Positions 8,876 to 19,638 of a stretch of DNA of 64,000 bases are shown piece after piece (positions within the stretch are counted from its first letter, which is position 1; each line of letters starts with the position of its first letter). The notes under the pieces were generated by a model, which was given only the letters and a program-made list of their open reading frames with translations, ran no database searches and was not told the DNA's origin. The position numbers and the translations under genes are program-made. The DNA lies in assembly GCF_900114285.1 (NCBI RefSeq), contig NZ_FOSN01000013.1:46503-110502 (forward strand), written 5' to 3'. The DNA is from Methylocapsa palsarum. GTDB lineage: Bacteria; Pseudomonadota; Alphaproteobacteria; Rhizobiales; Beijerinckiaceae.

Positions 8876-10639
8876 TCATTCCTCCCGAACATATTGGCCT
8901 GGGGCGTCGCAAATCGGCGCAAAGCCCTTTGCGCCCATCGGCGGCGGAGCGATGCGCGGCCCCGAGCACCGCTCGAGCCACTTCTCCCATTCCGGCCACC
9001 AGGAGCCCTCGCGAGGCGCCGTATCGTGTTCCCATTCATCGGGATCAAGCGTGCGCGCGCCGGCGTCGCGGACACGGATGCGAAAATGGCGGCGCGGGTG
9101 GCCGGGCTCGCTGACGATCCCCGCATTGTGGCCGCCTGAAGTCAGAACAAAGGTCAGTTCGCCGTCGTTCAGATAATGCATCTTGAAGACCGAATGCCAC
9201 GGCGCGACATAGTCTCGTTCCGTGCTCACAAGGAACATCGGCAGCCTGATGTCATCGAGCGCAAGCGAGCGCCCTTCGACCTGGAAGCGACCCTCTGCGA
9301 GCGCATTATGAAGATAGAGAGTTCTAAGATACTCGATGTGCATGCGCGCCGGCAGACGGGTTCCGTCAGCATCCCAGGCCATCAGATCGAACGGCGCATC
9401 CTGTTCGCCGAGCAGATAAGCGCGGATCGCGTGAGACCACACGAGGTCGTTCTCCCTCAACATCTGGAACGCGCCGCCCATCTGCGCGCTGGTCAAATAG
9501 CCTTGCGTCTCCATCATATCGTCGAGGAAATTGAGCTGATCCTCAGTGATAAACAATTGAAGTGCGCCTGACTCGGTGAAATCGGTCTGCGAGGCGAACA
9601 GCGATAGCGTGGCGAACCGGTCGTCATTTTCGCGCGCCATTGCGGCGGCGGCGATGGTCAGCAGCGTGCCGCCGAGGCAGTAGCCGGTGGCGTGAATCTT
9701 CGAATTGCCACAGATTGCCTCGACCGCGTCGAGGGCGGCCATGACCCCCTGCGTGCGGTAATCATCGAGCGACGTGTCGCGCATGTCAGCGCCTGGATTG
9801 CGCCAGGAGATCGCGAATACTGTGCGCCCCTGTCCCACCAACCAGCGGATCAACGAATTACCCGGCGAAAGGTCGAGGATATAATATTTCATGATCCATG
9901 CCGGCACGATCAGAACCGGCTCGGCGCCAACCGTGGCGGTTGTCGGGGCGTACTGGATCAACTCCATCAGCGAATTGCGAAATACGACCTTCCCCGGCGT
10001 TGCGGCGAGATCGACGCCCAAGGCGAAGTCTTTCGGGACCGCGCCGCCTTGGGCGGCCGCCTGGTCGCGCAGAAAATTACGTAGGCCGGCGGCGAGGTTG
10101 GCGCCTCCGCTGGCGCGGGTGACCTCGATGACCTCCGGGTTGAGCCAAGGCATGTTCGAAGGAGAGATCAAGTCGAGCCATTGCCGCATCGCAAAGGCGA
10201 TGATGCGCCGATTGGCTGCGTCCACTCCGTCCGGACTGTTCATGACGCCTAGACACCATTCCTCGGCCAAAAGAACCGATTGGACGAGCAGGTCATAGGG
10301 AGGCTTACCCCAAGCAGGATGGGCGAAGCGATGATCGCCGGCCTTTGGCGCGATCGGCTCTTCGTTCTCCATGGCGATCTGCGCGAGGCGTTGCCACTGC
10401 GCCAGGGCCTTTTGGCTCAAAGCGGATGTCTGAAATGGCGCGTTCGCGGCATGAGCGGTCCAATCGAGAAACGCGAGCGCGAGGGTGCTTGGCGATCGCC
10501 CGCCGGTGTAACGGCTCTGCCAGGCGTGAAGCATGCGATCGAGGTTGGCGTCGGCGCTCATAGGTGCAACCGTGCAAGGTGGAGAGCGCATATTCGTAGA
10601 CAGCTTGACCGGAGGTTTCAGCTTTGGCGTGTCCAACAT
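8876..10639 (-). CDS. phaC: Poly(3-hydroxyalkanoate) polymerase (PhaC-like)
   Basis: A 587-aa alpha/beta-hydrolase-fold polyester synthase. The lipase-like box GYCLGG (Cys near residue 321) replaces the serine box of ordinary lipases, the hallmark of PhaC. PAWIMKYYILDLSPGNS and TVFAISWRNPGADMRD are the usual PhaC strands. The catalytic Asp and His probably lie in STERDYVAPWHSVFK and TSGGHNAGIVSEPG. The protein would polymerise 3-hydroxyacyl-CoA into storage granules. ATG at 10639 has AAGGAT upstream. It is the first gene of the leftward operon with maoC-pta, ackA and fabI. It belongs to the class found with these partners and may be an extra polymerase beside a main phaC elsewhere in the genome (not visible here). 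Confidence 0.9.
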   Translation of the reverse strand: MLDTPKLKPPVKLSTNMRSPPCTVAPMSADANLDRMLHAWQSRYTGGRSPSTLALAFLDWTAHAANAPFQTSALSQKALAQWQRLAQIAMENEEPIAPKAGDHRFAHPAWGKPPYDLLVQSVLLAEEWCLGVMNSPDGVDAANRRIIAFAMRQWLDLISPSNMPWLNPEVIEVTRASGGANLAAGLRNFLRDQAAAQGGAVPKDFALGVDLAATPGKVVFRNSLMELIQYAPTTATVGAEPVLIVPAWIMKYYILDLSPGNSLIRWLVGQGRTVFAISWRNPGADMRDTSLDDYRTQGVMAALDAVEAICGNSKIHATGYCLGGTLLTIAAAAMARENDDRFATLSLFASQTDFTESGALQLFITEDQLNFLDDMMETQGYLTSAQMGGAFQMLRENDLVWSHAIRAYLLGEQDAPFDLMAWDADGTRLPARMHIEYLRTLYLHNALAEGRFQVEGRSLALDDIRLPMFLVSTERDYVAPWHSVFKMHYLNDGELTFVLTSGGHNAGIVSEPGHPRRHFRIRVRDAGARTLDPDEWEHDTAPREGSWWPEWEKWLERCSGPRIAPPPMGAKGFAPICDAPGQYVREE

Positions 10640-11058
10640 GACGAATTATCCTTAAACAGCGGCTGCGTCGGCCGGGATCAAATGCGAACCTGCCAGCGCT
10701 CCCGCCGATCCAGGCCTATACTCGGATCGTTTCGGTGTTTCTTGTTGCAATGCAGTATATCGTCCGCCGCCGCCTTAATAGCTTCGGAATCTACCCATGC
10801 GAATCTTCAATGGAGACGACCATTCTCGATCCAATAGCGTCGCGCAAAGCGTCCGCCGAGGAGGTGTGATTTGCGCGTTTCGGAATGGTGTCGCAATTGG
10901 CGATATGGCCCGTCGGAAAGCCAACCAATGTTTGAAGGACTGTGAGGTCATACCGCCTCCAAACCCTGAATCGAGGCGCTTTTGGATTTTGGGCGACCAC
11001 CGCTTTCAAGGGGATGCAAGATGTGATTCGGTCTGATCATCTGATTCGAGGTGAACAG
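10640..11058. other. Intergenic region upstream of the phaC operon
   Basis: This 419-base stretch separates the leftward phaC operon from a rightward transposase fragment. It should contain the phaC operon promoter on the minus strand. I see no clear inverted repeat or known box. Small reading frames here have no recognisable product. Confidence 0.4.
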
Positions 11059-11361
11059 ATGATAAAGTGCACCAAAGCCCAGATACGGAAGTTGAAAACG
11101 GCGCTGCGATGGAAGCTTCCTGCGGAACAGCGGCAGCGCGTCCAGATGGTTTTACTGCGCGAGAGCGGAATGACGCAGCCTTTGATATCCGCGGCAATGG
11201 GCGTGTCGCTCAGCACGGTGAACCGAGCGCACATGGCCTATGACCGCGGCGGCCTCAAGGCGCTCGAGCGGAAGCCAATTGGTGGCCGTAAGCGCGAGAA
11301 CATGAGTTTAGAATGGAGGAGGCGTCACTCAAGGGAACAATTATCTCTTCCGGCCACATGA
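11059..11361 (+). pseudogene. IS630-type transposase, N-terminal fragment
   Basis: The 100-aa frame from ATG 11059 reads as a helix-turn-helix head of an IS630-like transposase: AEQRQRVQMVLLRESGMTQ, then ISAAMGVSLSTVNRAHMAYD, then the linker GLKALERKPIGGRKRENM. After ENM the usual sequence is lost and the frame soon stops, so the DDE catalytic part is missing. The following 250 bases show no remaining transposase. It is a truncated relic between the phaC operon and the Old Yellow Enzyme gene. Confidence 0.65.
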
Positions 11362-11613
11362 AGCTCGAGCTCTACTACAATTTACAGAGGCAGCTCCTGA
11401 GTTTAGCGTTTCGGCCGGCGGTCTCCGTGAGTAGAATCCGACTCTGACACTATCTGGCCCGGGGACCTAAGCTCTCGGTCACCGCATGGACAATCAAAGA
11501 ATGATCGGCTTGCTGAGAATTTTGTCAGCGATTGGTCCTAACTTTGCGCCGAGACGCGCCTCAAGGCCGTTAAATGCGGATCGCCGTGCGACGAATGAAT
11601 ACGGAGCCATAGA

Positions 11614-12777
11614 ATGACGCATATTTACCAAGAGCACTCCGAGCGAGCGCTCTTCGAACCTAACCGCGCGGGGGCTTTGAGATTAGCTAATCGCATCGTT
11701 ATGGCGCCACTGACGCGAAACCGCGCCGGTCCCGGCTTGGTCCCGGGCGAATTCGCGGCAGAATACTACGCTCAACGCGCGACGGCCGGCCTGATAATCG
11801 CCGAAGCCACGCAGATCTCCGCCCAGGCGCAAGGCTACGCAGATACGCCGGGCTGTTATAGCGACGATCAGGTCCGAGGTTGGAAAAAGATCACGGATGC
11901 CGTGCATGCCAAGGGCGGGACCATTGTGGTTCAGCTTTGGCACACGGGCAGGGTCTCACATACAAGCTTCCAGTTAGACGGCCAAGCGCCCGTGGGTCCT
12001 TCGACGATCCGGGCAAACACCAAGACGTTCGTTGCCGGCCAGGGCTTCGTCGAAGTATCGATGCCTCGCGCGCTCGGGCTGGACGAGATGCCTGGGATTA
12101 TTCAGGACTTCCGCTACGCCTCACTTCGCGCCATCGAGGCCGGTTTCGATGGCGTGGAGCTGCACGGCGCGCACGGGTACCTGCTTGACGCTTTCTTGCG
12201 CGACGGGACGAACCATCGCACTGACGCCTATGGCGGAGCTATTGCGAACCGCGCCAGATTGATCCTTGAGGTCGCCAAGAGGTGTGCGGACGCGATCGGC
12301 TCCGATCGTCTGGGCGTGCGAATATCTCCAGTCTCCACCGCCGGCGATTCCCATGACAGCGATCCGCAGGCTCTCTTCAATTATGTCGTCGAAAACCTCA
12401 ATCTCCTTGGCTTGGCCTATCTGCACGTCGTGGAAGGCGAGACGGGCGGCAAGCGAGATAGTATTCCATTCGACTATTGTGCGCTCCATGATCGCTTCGA
12501 CGGCGTCTGGATGGTCAACAACGGCTATGATCGCCAGATGGCGATCGATGCGGTGGCGAGTGGCCGCGCCGATCTGGTGTCGTTTGGCCGTCTCTTCATC
12601 GCCAATCCGGATTTGGTGGAGCGCTTCAGGGAAAACGCCCCTCTCAACAAACTGATGGGTCAGGACACGTTCTATGGCGGCGGCGCGCACGGCTATACCG
12701 ATTATCCGACCCTCCAACAAGCGCGCTCATCGGATGAAGTCGCCGAGGAGGGCCTCGGTTTGAGTCCGGTCGTCTAA
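11614..12777 (+). CDS. Old Yellow Enzyme family alkene reductase
   Basis: A 387-aa FMN-dependent NAD(P)H:flavin oxidoreductase (OYE/NemA type) that reduces activated C=C bonds and often nitro compounds. The barrel starts with NRIVMAPLTRNRAGPGLVP. QLWHTGRVSH and GVELHGAHGYLLDAFLRDG carry the FMN and substrate histidines, TDAYGGAIANRARL is the conserved loop, and SFGRLFIANPDLVERF is the phosphate-binding end. The length is normal. The ATG at 11614 has GGAG upstream. It stands alone, rightward, between a transposase remnant and the second exporter operon, so no partner defines its substrate. A detoxification role is a reasonable guess from the family. Confidence 0.92.
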   Translation: MTHIYQEHSERALFEPNRAGALRLANRIVMAPLTRNRAGPGLVPGEFAAEYYAQRATAGLIIAEATQISAQAQGYADTPGCYSDDQVRGWKKITDAVHAKGGTIVVQLWHTGRVSHTSFQLDGQAPVGPSTIRANTKTFVAGQGFVEVSMPRALGLDEMPGIIQDFRYASLRAIEAGFDGVELHGAHGYLLDAFLRDGTNHRTDAYGGAIANRARLILEVAKRCADAIGSDRLGVRISPVSTAGDSHDSDPQALFNYVVENLNLLGLAYLHVVEGETGGKRDSIPFDYCALHDRFDGVWMVNNGYDRQMAIDAVASGRADLVSFGRLFIANPDLVERFRENAPLNKLMGQDTFYGGGAHGYTDYPTLQQARSSDEVAEEGLGLSPVV

Positions 12778-13087
12778 ACTTGTATATGATCTGGAGCGCG
12801 CACGCTGTCTAAACTTCGGTCTGGCATATCATCCACAAGGCGATGAAGATTGGCGGCGAATTTGTTCACTGCTGAGATTTGACAGATCTCTCATAACGAC
12901 GCGCCTGCGGGAGGCGGCTCGGCTCGGGCTCGCTTGGAAAACAGGGCTAACGCAACCGACGCATTACCCGCCCTGAGAAGGCGAGCGCCTTTGCAAGAGT
13001 TACCATTAGCCTTTGAAGTGTTTAACAATATAAATGAGCTAAGTGCTGCGCGGTTCGCATGAATGTTCCGCTCCGTGGCCACAAGCA

Positions 13088-14236
13088 ATGAGAGTGCACA
13101 GCGAACCCATGCGCGAACCCGATCCTTCCAATGTTTTGAAAGACGAAGAGGTCGCGTCCGGCGAAACCGAAACCCCCAGCAGAGCTCTAGTGCGGGTAGC
13201 CGAGGCGCCTCTAGCGATTCCAACTCCGCCGCTTTCCGATCGCCGAAGACCGGTTTGGAAGCTTATTTTGGCTCTCATCCTGATTGCCGTCGTCGTCTGC
13301 GGGGGCTTTTATTGGTGGCGTCAGCGCCAGGCGCGGCTTCCGGCCGGGATCGTGTCCGGCAATGGGCGGGTGGAGGCGCAGGAAATTGATATCGAAACCA
13401 AATTTGCTGGTCGGGTCGCGCAATTGTTCGTCGACGAAGGTGATATGGTCGCGCCAGGACAGATCGTTGCGCGCATGGACGTCCGCGATCTTGAGGCCTC
13501 TCTCGCGAAGGCCGAGTCCCAGGTTCAGCAAGCCCAGCGCAGCCTTGACGAAGCAAACGCGAACGTAGAGCAGCAGAAAACACAGGTCACGCTTGCCAAG
13601 CAGGAAATCGAACGCACCATGGCGCTCGTGACGCGCGGATTCGCAACTAAGCAATTGCTGGATCAACGCCAACAAGGTTTAACCGGCGCGTTGGCCGCGC
13701 TCAACGCGGCAAACGCCCGCGTCGGCGAGGCTGAGCGCGCGCGCGACGCCGCGACCCATGACGTCGAGTTTTTCAAGGTCAATATCGCCGACAACACGCT
13801 GGTGTCGCCAACGATTGGCCGCGTTCAATATCGGATTGCCAATGTTGGCGAGGTGCTTCCGGCGGGCGGCAAGGTCTTCACCCTTCTCGATGTTTCAAAT
13901 GTCTATATGGATGTCTACCTGCCAACGAGTGACGCCGGCCGGGCGGGCGTAGGGTCTGACGCGAGGCTTTTGCTCGACGCCTATCCGACGTTTCCGATCT
14001 CGGCGCATGTCTCCTTTATTGCGACGCAGGCGCAGTTCACGCCGAAAGCGGTCGAGACCAAGAATGAGCGCGACAAGCTGATGTTCCGCGTGAAGGTGCG
14101 CGTCGATCCCGAGATTTTGCGCGCGCACGCCGCTGATGTGCGGACGGGTCTTCCTGGAATCGCCTACGTGCTGGTCGATTCCAAAGTGAAGTGGCCTGCG
14201 GAGCTGCGGGTGCCCGCTTCGACCAGTTCGCAGTGA
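13088..14236 (+). CDS. HlyD-family adaptor (copy B)
   Basis: A membrane-fusion protein of about 382 aa, paralogous to the one at 4198-5277. Unlike that copy it has a cytoplasmic N-terminal tail of some 60 residues and then one membrane anchor ([20 protein letters not shown]). The lipoyl halves are [20 protein letters not shown] with [16 protein letters not shown], and [19 protein letters not shown], with a coiled coil between them. The start is uncertain: ATG 13088 and ATG 13109 are both possible, and a GTG at 13043 is in frame; none has a strong ribosome binding site. The stop overlaps the GTG of the fused ATPase gene, giving the same coupling as in copy A. Confidence 0.9.
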   Translation: MRVHSEPMREPDPSNVLKDEEVASGETETPSRALVRVAEAPLAIPTPPLSDRRRPVWKLILALILIAVVVCGGFYWWRQRQARLPAGIVSGNGRVEAQEIDIETKFAGRVAQLFVDEGDMVAPGQIVARMDVRDLEASLAKAESQVQQAQRSLDEANANVEQQKTQVTLAKQEIERTMALVTRGFATKQLLDQRQQGLTGALAALNAANARVGEAERARDAATHDVEFFKVNIADNTLVSPTIGRVQYRIANVGEVLPAGGKVFTLLDVSNVYMDVYLPTSDAGRAGVGSDARLLLDAYPTFPISAHVSFIATQAQFTPKAVETKNERDKLMFRVKVRVDPEILRAHAADVRTGLPGIAYVLVDSKVKWPAELRVPASTSSQ

Positions 14237-17043
14237 AAGTTTCCCGCGCTTCAGTGGCTGAGCTTTCCGGCGTTTCGTTGCGCTATGGCGTGACAAAAGC
14301 GCTTGACGATGTGACGTTGGCCCTTCCGGGCGGCTGCATGGTCGGGCTGATTGGCCCTGACGGAGTCGGAAAGTCTTCGCTCTTAAGCCTTATCGCCGGC
14401 GCCCGCCGCATCCAAAATGGCGATGTCCATGTTCTTGGCTGCGACTTTAGCGATCGCCGCAACCGCGCGGACGTCTGCCCCCGTATCGCCTATATGCCGC
14501 AGGGGCTCGGGAAAAATCTTTATCCCGACCTCAGCGTGAGGGAGAACATCGACTTTTTCGGGCGCCTCTTCGATCAGCCGCTGAAAGAACGTAAGCGGCG
14601 CATCTCGGAACTGCTTCAAGCAACGGGGCTCTCTCGCTTTTCGGAGCGGCTTGCGGCAAAACTTTCCGGCGGCATGCGCCAGAAGCTTGGCCTTTGTTGC
14701 GCGCTGATTCACGATCCCGATCTCCTGATTCTCGACGAGCCGACGACGGGCGTCGATCCGCTTTCAAGGCGTCAATTCTGGAGCCTCATCGCGCGCATGC
14801 GCTCTCAGCGACAAGACATGAGCGTTATTACGGCGACGGCCTACATGGAGGAAGCTGAGCAATTCGATTGGCTTGTCGTTATGAATGAAGGCCGCGTGCT
14901 CGCCACGGGAACGCCGATGGCTATCGAGACAAAGACAGGAGCGTCGTCTCTCGAGGAGGCCTTTATCGCGCTATTGCCTCAAGAGAAGCAGCGCGCTCGC
15001 AAGGTCTTCACTATTCCGCCGCTAAAGCGAGGCGGCGGAGAGCCGGTGATCGTTGCGCGTGACCTCACGCGCCGCTTCGGCGACTTCACCGCCGTCGATC
15101 ATGTAAGTTTCTCGATCCAGAGGGGCGAGATCTTTGGCTTTCTTGGCTCGAATGGCTGCGGCAAGACGACGACGATGAAGATGCTGACCGGCCTTTTGCC
15201 AGCCAGTTCCGGCGAAGCCTTTTTATTCGGCAAGCGGCTCGACGCAGCCGACAAGCGGGCCCGTTTTCGCGTCGGCTATATGTCGCAATCTTTTTCTCTC
15301 TATACCGAGCTCACAGTCCGTCAGAATATAGACTTGCATGCGCGCCTGTTCCACCTTCCTAAAGAAGAGGCTAAAGCGCGCATCGCCACCCTCGTCGAAC
15401 GCTTTGGGCTACGCCCCTATCTCGATCAGAACGCTGGCGATCTCCCGCTCGGCATTCGCCAGCGCCTATCCCTCGCTGTCGCCATCGTTCACGCGCCAGA
15501 AATCCTCATCCTCGATGAGCCCACCTCCGGGGTCGACCCGCTCGCGCGTGACGAGTTTTGGGAGCTTCTGGTCGATCTCTCCCGCAATCAAAGCGTAACG
15601 ATTTTCGTGTCCACACATTTTATGAACGAGGCCGCGCGCTGCGACCGCATAGCGCTGATGGATGCAGGCCGTGTGCTTGCGATGGGAACTCCCGCGGATC
15701 TCGTTGCGGCGCGTCATTGCGCTAATCTCGAAGACGCCTTCATTTCCTATCTTGAGCAGGCAGAAGGCCCGCAAGCCTCCAACTCTGGCGCCAGTCTAGT
15801 TCGCCTCCCGACACGGAAAGCGCCGAAGCGACATCCAGCCGTGTGGTTCAGCCTGCGTCGCCTATTCGCTTATGCGATCCGCGAAGGCCTCGAACTCGCG
15901 CGCGACCCGATCCGCATCGGCTTCGCGTTGCTTGGCACGACCTTCCTCATGATCGTCTTTGCAGCCGGCATTTCCACTGACGTCGACAATTTATCCTTCG
16001 CCGTCCTCGATCGCGACAATACGCCGGAAAGTAGAGCTTATCTCGAGGAATTGCGCGGCTCCTCATATTTCATCGAAAAAGCGGCAATCGCCGATGAATC
16101 CAGCCTCGAAAAACGCATGCAATCAGGCGATATCAAGGCTGCAATTGAAATCCCGCCCAACTTCGGCCGTTTCATCAAAAAAGCGGTTCCGACTTCTGTA
16201 GCGGCCTGGATTGACGGAGCTATGCCGTTTCGCGCCGAGACGATCCGGGGATACCTCCAGGCCGCCCACCAGCAATTTTTATCTGACCTTGCTATTCGCA
16301 GCGGTCAACGCGCAGCCGCTACATTTGATGAGGCGCGCGACGCGCTTCGCAATTCTGATCTCGCTTTACTCGGCGCTGCTGCCGCGCGGGCGGTTCCGCC
16401 GGCCAGAATCGAAGTGCGATTTAGTTACAATCAGGACTTCGACAGCATATACGCCATGGCGCCTGGCAGCATGGCGCTGCTGCTCGCCCTTATCCCGGCA
16501 ATTCTGATGGCGCTCGCCATCGTGCGCGAAAAGGAATTAGGCTCGATCACGAATCTCTATGTCACGCCCGTAACGCGCCTTGAGTTCCTTCTCGGCAAGC
16601 AACTCCCTTATATCGGCGTCGCCATGGTCAATTTCGCATTACTCTTTCTCATTATCGTCTTCTTATTTCGGGTGCCCCTAAAGGGAAGTTTTCCGGCTTT
16701 GCTTCTCGGCGCCTTATTGTATGTGACGTCAACGACCGGTATCGGCATGCTAGTCTCGGCTTTCTGCCGCACGCAAATCGCGGCGCTGTTCGGCACCGCT
16801 ATCGTTACAGTACTGATTGCGACTCAGTTCAGCGGAATGATGACGCCAGTGTCCTCTCTTGCTGGATTTCCCGCAATCATGGGGCGTTGTTTCCCGATGA
16901 CCTATTTCCTGAAGATCAGTGTTGGCGCGTTCACTAAAGCGCTTGGTTTCATTGAGATGCAGGGCAGCTTACTCACGCTGGCGGTCTTCATCCCGATTCT
17001 TATAGGACTTAGCCTCATTGTTTTACGCAAGCAGGAGGACTAA
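14233..17043 (+). CDS. rbbA: Fused two-ATPase plus permease ABC exporter, RbbA-like (copy B)
   Basis: About 936 aa with the same order as copy A. ATPase 1 has Walker [18 protein letters not shown] and [13 protein letters not shown]. ATPase 2 has [17 protein letters not shown] and [12 protein letters not shown]. The C-terminal ABC-2 permease has helices around [16 protein letters not shown] and from about residue 750 onward. I take GTG at 14233 as the start because it overlaps the adaptor stop (GTGA, 14233-14236), mirroring the ATGA coupling of copy A; a longer frame reaches back to 14191 but would overlap the adaptor gene. The protein is clearly homologous to copy A along its length yet well diverged, so the duplication is not recent. 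Confidence 0.92.
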   Translation: MKVSRASVAELSGVSLRYGVTKALDDVTLALPGGCMVGLIGPDGVGKSSLLSLIAGARRIQNGDVHVLGCDFSDRRNRADVCPRIAYMPQGLGKNLYPDLSVRENIDFFGRLFDQPLKERKRRISELLQATGLSRFSERLAAKLSGGMRQKLGLCCALIHDPDLLILDEPTTGVDPLSRRQFWSLIARMRSQRQDMSVITATAYMEEAEQFDWLVVMNEGRVLATGTPMAIETKTGASSLEEAFIALLPQEKQRARKVFTIPPLKRGGGEPVIVARDLTRRFGDFTAVDHVSFSIQRGEIFGFLGSNGCGKTTTMKMLTGLLPASSGEAFLFGKRLDAADKRARFRVGYMSQSFSLYTELTVRQNIDLHARLFHLPKEEAKARIATLVERFGLRPYLDQNAGDLPLGIRQRLSLAVAIVHAPEILILDEPTSGVDPLARDEFWELLVDLSRNQSVTIFVSTHFMNEAARCDRIALMDAGRVLAMGTPADLVAARHCANLEDAFISYLEQAEGPQASNSGASLVRLPTRKAPKRHPAVWFSLRRLFAYAIREGLELARDPIRIGFALLGTTFLMIVFAAGISTDVDNLSFAVLDRDNTPESRAYLEELRGSSYFIEKAAIADESSLEKRMQSGDIKAAIEIPPNFGRFIKKAVPTSVAAWIDGAMPFRAETIRGYLQAAHQQFLSDLAIRSGQRAAATFDEARDALRNSDLALLGAAAARAVPPARIEVRFSYNQDFDSIYAMAPGSMALLLALIPAILMALAIVREKELGSITNLYVTPVTRLEFLLGKQLPYIGVAMVNFALLFLIIVFLFRVPLKGSFPALLLGALLYVTSTTGIGMLVSAFCRTQIAALFGTAIVTVLIATQFSGMMTPVSSLAGFPAIMGRCFPMTYFLKISVGAFTKALGFIEMQGSLLTLAVFIPILIGLSLIVLRKQED

Positions 17044-17048
17044 CCTCA

Positions 17049-18203
17049 ATGTCCTCCAATACTCTCAGCAATATTTTCTGGCTTGGAACAAAGGAGCTTC
17101 GCAGCTTTTTCAAGGATTATGTCTTGCTTGGTTTTGTGATCTGGTCATTCACATTTTCTGTCTACACGCAGGCGCAAAGCAACTCTCAGGAGCTGCACAA
17201 TGCTTCCGTGGGTGTAGCAGATGAAGACCATTCACCGCTATCGCGCCGAATGATCGCGGCGCTTCTGCCACCTTATTTTAAGCCGCCTCAGGCGATCATC
17301 GCAAGCGACATTGAGCGCCTGATGGATACGGCGCGCTACACTTTCGTCATCGTGATTCCGCCGGACTTCGAGCGCGATGTTCTCGCTAGACGATATCCGG
17401 CCGTTCAAGTGGATATCGATGCGACAGCGATGGTGCAGGCGGGGCTCGGCTCCAATTATATCCAGCAAATATTCTCGACCGAGATCAGCAATTTCGTTTC
17501 ACGCAACGAGGGTGCTTTCTCGTCTCGATCCCAAGGAACTTCACAATCATCGGTCACGCTCGCGGTCCGCGTCGCCTTTAACCCGAATGTGACGACATCG
17601 TGGTTCACAAGCATCATGGGCATCATCAATAGCGTCACGATGCTCGCGATCATCCTCGCCGGCGCCGCGATTATTCGAGAGCGTGAACACGGAACAATGG
17701 ACCATCTTCTGGTCATGCCTGTGACGCCTTTTGAAATCGCCATGTCGAAAGTCTGGGCCAACAGCCTTGTGATCACGATTGCAGTCGGCCTGTCGCTGAC
17801 GATCGTAGTACGCATGCTGCTCTCCATTCCCGTCGTCGGCTCGGTTCCCCTCTTCATGGTCGGCGTGGCTATATACCTGTTTTTTGCTACGGCTATCGGT
17901 ATCTTTCTAGCGACGATCGCGCGGACTATGCCCCAGCTCGGTCTTCTTTACCTTCTCGTCGCCATGCCGATGAATATGCTTTCGGGAAGCAATACGCCGC
18001 TCGAATCCATGCCGCTTGCGCTTCGCACTATTATGACGGCGGTTCCGTCAACTCATTTTGTGGCGTTTGCACAATCAATTCTCTATCGTGGCGCAGGCCT
18101 CACCGTGGTATGGCCCGACTTTCTTTTTGTCGCCATGGTTGGAGGGCTCTTCCTGTTTCTTGCGTTGATCCGTTTCCGGGCGGTCACCATTCAAAGTGGT
18201 TGA
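17049..18203 (+). CDS. yhhJ: ABC-2 type exporter permease, YhhJ-like (copy B)
   Basis: A 384-aa inner-membrane permease, third gene of the rightward exporter operon. A helix near residues 25-45 (YVLLGFVIWSFTFSVY) is followed by an extracytoplasmic domain and a hydrophobic half from about residue 195. The loop AAIIREREHGTMDHLLVMPV matches copy A closely. AGGAGG at the end of the ATPase gene serves as ribosome binding site for ATG 17049, five bases after the ATPase stop, as in copy A. Together the three genes predict an envelope-spanning efflux system for an unknown compound. Confidence 0.9.
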   Translation: MSSNTLSNIFWLGTKELRSFFKDYVLLGFVIWSFTFSVYTQAQSNSQELHNASVGVADEDHSPLSRRMIAALLPPYFKPPQAIIASDIERLMDTARYTFVIVIPPDFERDVLARRYPAVQVDIDATAMVQAGLGSNYIQQIFSTEISNFVSRNEGAFSSRSQGTSQSSVTLAVRVAFNPNVTTSWFTSIMGIINSVTMLAIILAGAAIIREREHGTMDHLLVMPVTPFEIAMSKVWANSLVITIAVGLSLTIVVRMLLSIPVVGSVPLFMVGVAIYLFFATAIGIFLATIARTMPQLGLLYLLVAMPMNMLSGSNTPLESMPLALRTIMTAVPSTHFVAFAQSILYRGAGLTVVWPDFLFVAMVGGLFLFLALIRFRAVTIQSG

Positions 18204-18558
18204 ACCTGCCGCTTACAGCGTTTTACTTCGTGGGCGCCGCGCAGGTGGCTATTAGCATCGTAGCGATGGCGTGACCAGACGATCATGATTTATCGCTTTT
18301 GTTTGGGAGCCGGGCAAAAGCCGAGCGGTTCTGAGCCATTCGATCGGGAGGATACGATCGGGAGGAAGGGCCGAACTGGGATGTGTGCTGGGATGGCTCC
18401 CGCTGGCGAAACGCCAATGCAAATTTCCTCGGCTCGCAAGCCCCTTTTCAAAGCGTTTAGATGCCGTAATGGCCCCAGCCCGAGCCTCTGGTTCAGGATG
18501 GTGGCTGTCCTGTAAGACGGCGGCCAGATCTCGGAATAGTCCAGCCTGAGGACAGGCG
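18204..18558. other. Gap with likely decayed 5' part of the ISAzo13 transposase
   Basis: The stretch between the exporter permease and the recognisable transposase body has no intact gene. The last part, before IARSTIGRG at 18565, is where the transposase N-terminus should lie, but stops and shifts break it (a stop lies eight codons before the first readable residue). A reverse-strand frame of 180 codons here is a shadow. Confidence 0.4.
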
Positions 18559-19638
18559 GTGGGGATAGCGCGAAGCACGATCGGCCGCGGGTTGAAGGAT
18601 CTGGAGGCGTCCGGGTTTTCCCAGGGAAAGGTTCGACGTGCTGGGGGAGGACGGCGCTCGCTCACGCGGACGGCTGCAACGCTTCTGGACGATTTGCGAC
18701 GGATCATCGAACCGTCGACGCTTGGCGACCCGATGCGGCCGCTGCTTTGGGTGTCGAAGAGCCACGCCAAGCTCGCGGTGGCGTTGTGTGCCATGGGGCA
18801 TCAGGTTGCGGAAAGCAGCATCCCAAAGCTTCTTGAACAGCTTCACTACCGCCGCCAAGTGAATCGCAAGACCAAGGAAGGGAGCCATCACCCCGATCGT
18901 GACGCTCAATTCGAGCTCATCAATCAGCAAGCCATGGCCTTTCAGGCTGCTGGCCAGCCGGTCATCTCGGTCGATACCAAGAAGAGGGAGCTGATCGGCG
19001 ACTACAAGAATGCGGGCAGCGACTATCGGCCGGAAGCTTGCCCGGATAAAGTGAATGTGCATGACTTCGTCGACAAAGAACTCGGCAAAGCCATTCCCTA
19101 TGGCGTCTACGATATTGGCGCCAATGCCGGCTAGGTCAGCGTCGGCGTTGATCACGACACAGAGGAGTTCGCCGTCAACAGCATTCATCGCTGGCTAGAG
19201 ATGATGGGACAGGAGCGATACCCGACGACCGACCGGCTGATGATCACGGCCGACGGCGGCGGCTCCAATGGCAGCCGCGTCCGGCTGTGGAAGGTCAAAC
19301 TTCAAGAACTTGCCGATGCCACAGGCCTGACTCTTGTGGTGTGTCACTATCCGCTCGGGACATCGAAATGGAACAAGATAGAGCACCGCATGTTCTGCCA
19401 CATCACTCAGAACTGGCGTGGTAGGCCGCTGAGCAGTCGCCTGGCCGTGGACGAACTGATTGGAGCGACCACCACCAAGTCGGGCCTCGAGGTCCGTTGC
19501 GAACTCGACAACAATATCTATGCGAAGGGCATCAAGATAACCGACGCTCAAATGGCCGCGTTAAACATCGAGGCTGATGCATTTCATCCAGAATGGAATT
19601 ACGTAATCGCGCCGCGATCGCCCACGCGCATAATATAA
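18559..19638 (+). pseudogene. ISAzo13-family transposase, interrupted by a TAG codon
   Basis: One continuous frame reads as an ISAzo13-type (DDE) transposase: IARSTIGRGLKDLE, then KSHAKLAVALCAMGHQV, VISVDTKKRELIGDYKNAG, then after the break the second catalytic block LMITADGGGSNGSR and LVVCHYPLGTSKWNKIEHRM. A TAG at 19132-19134 stands in GANAG-stop-VSVG, where the family normally has tryptophan, so a single TGG-to-TAG change explains the interruption. The frame is the same on both sides. The N-terminal part upstream of 18559 is also decayed. No clear terminal repeats or target duplication could be assigned by eye. Confidence 0.8.

Noticed and set aside
7697..9139. 480-codon plus-strand frame opposite maoC-pta and phaC
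   Set aside because: Antisense shadow of two strongly supported genes; composition is that of a high-GC complementary frame.
18252..18794. 180-codon leftward frame opposite the ISAzo13 relic
   Set aside because: Overlaps the transposase, which has clear motifs; the leftward translation has none.
19132..19134. TAG as a reassigned or read-through codon genome-wide
   Set aside because: The stops replace Trp, Gln and Tyr in different pseudogenes, and other genes end normally at TAG, so simple nonsense mutation fits.
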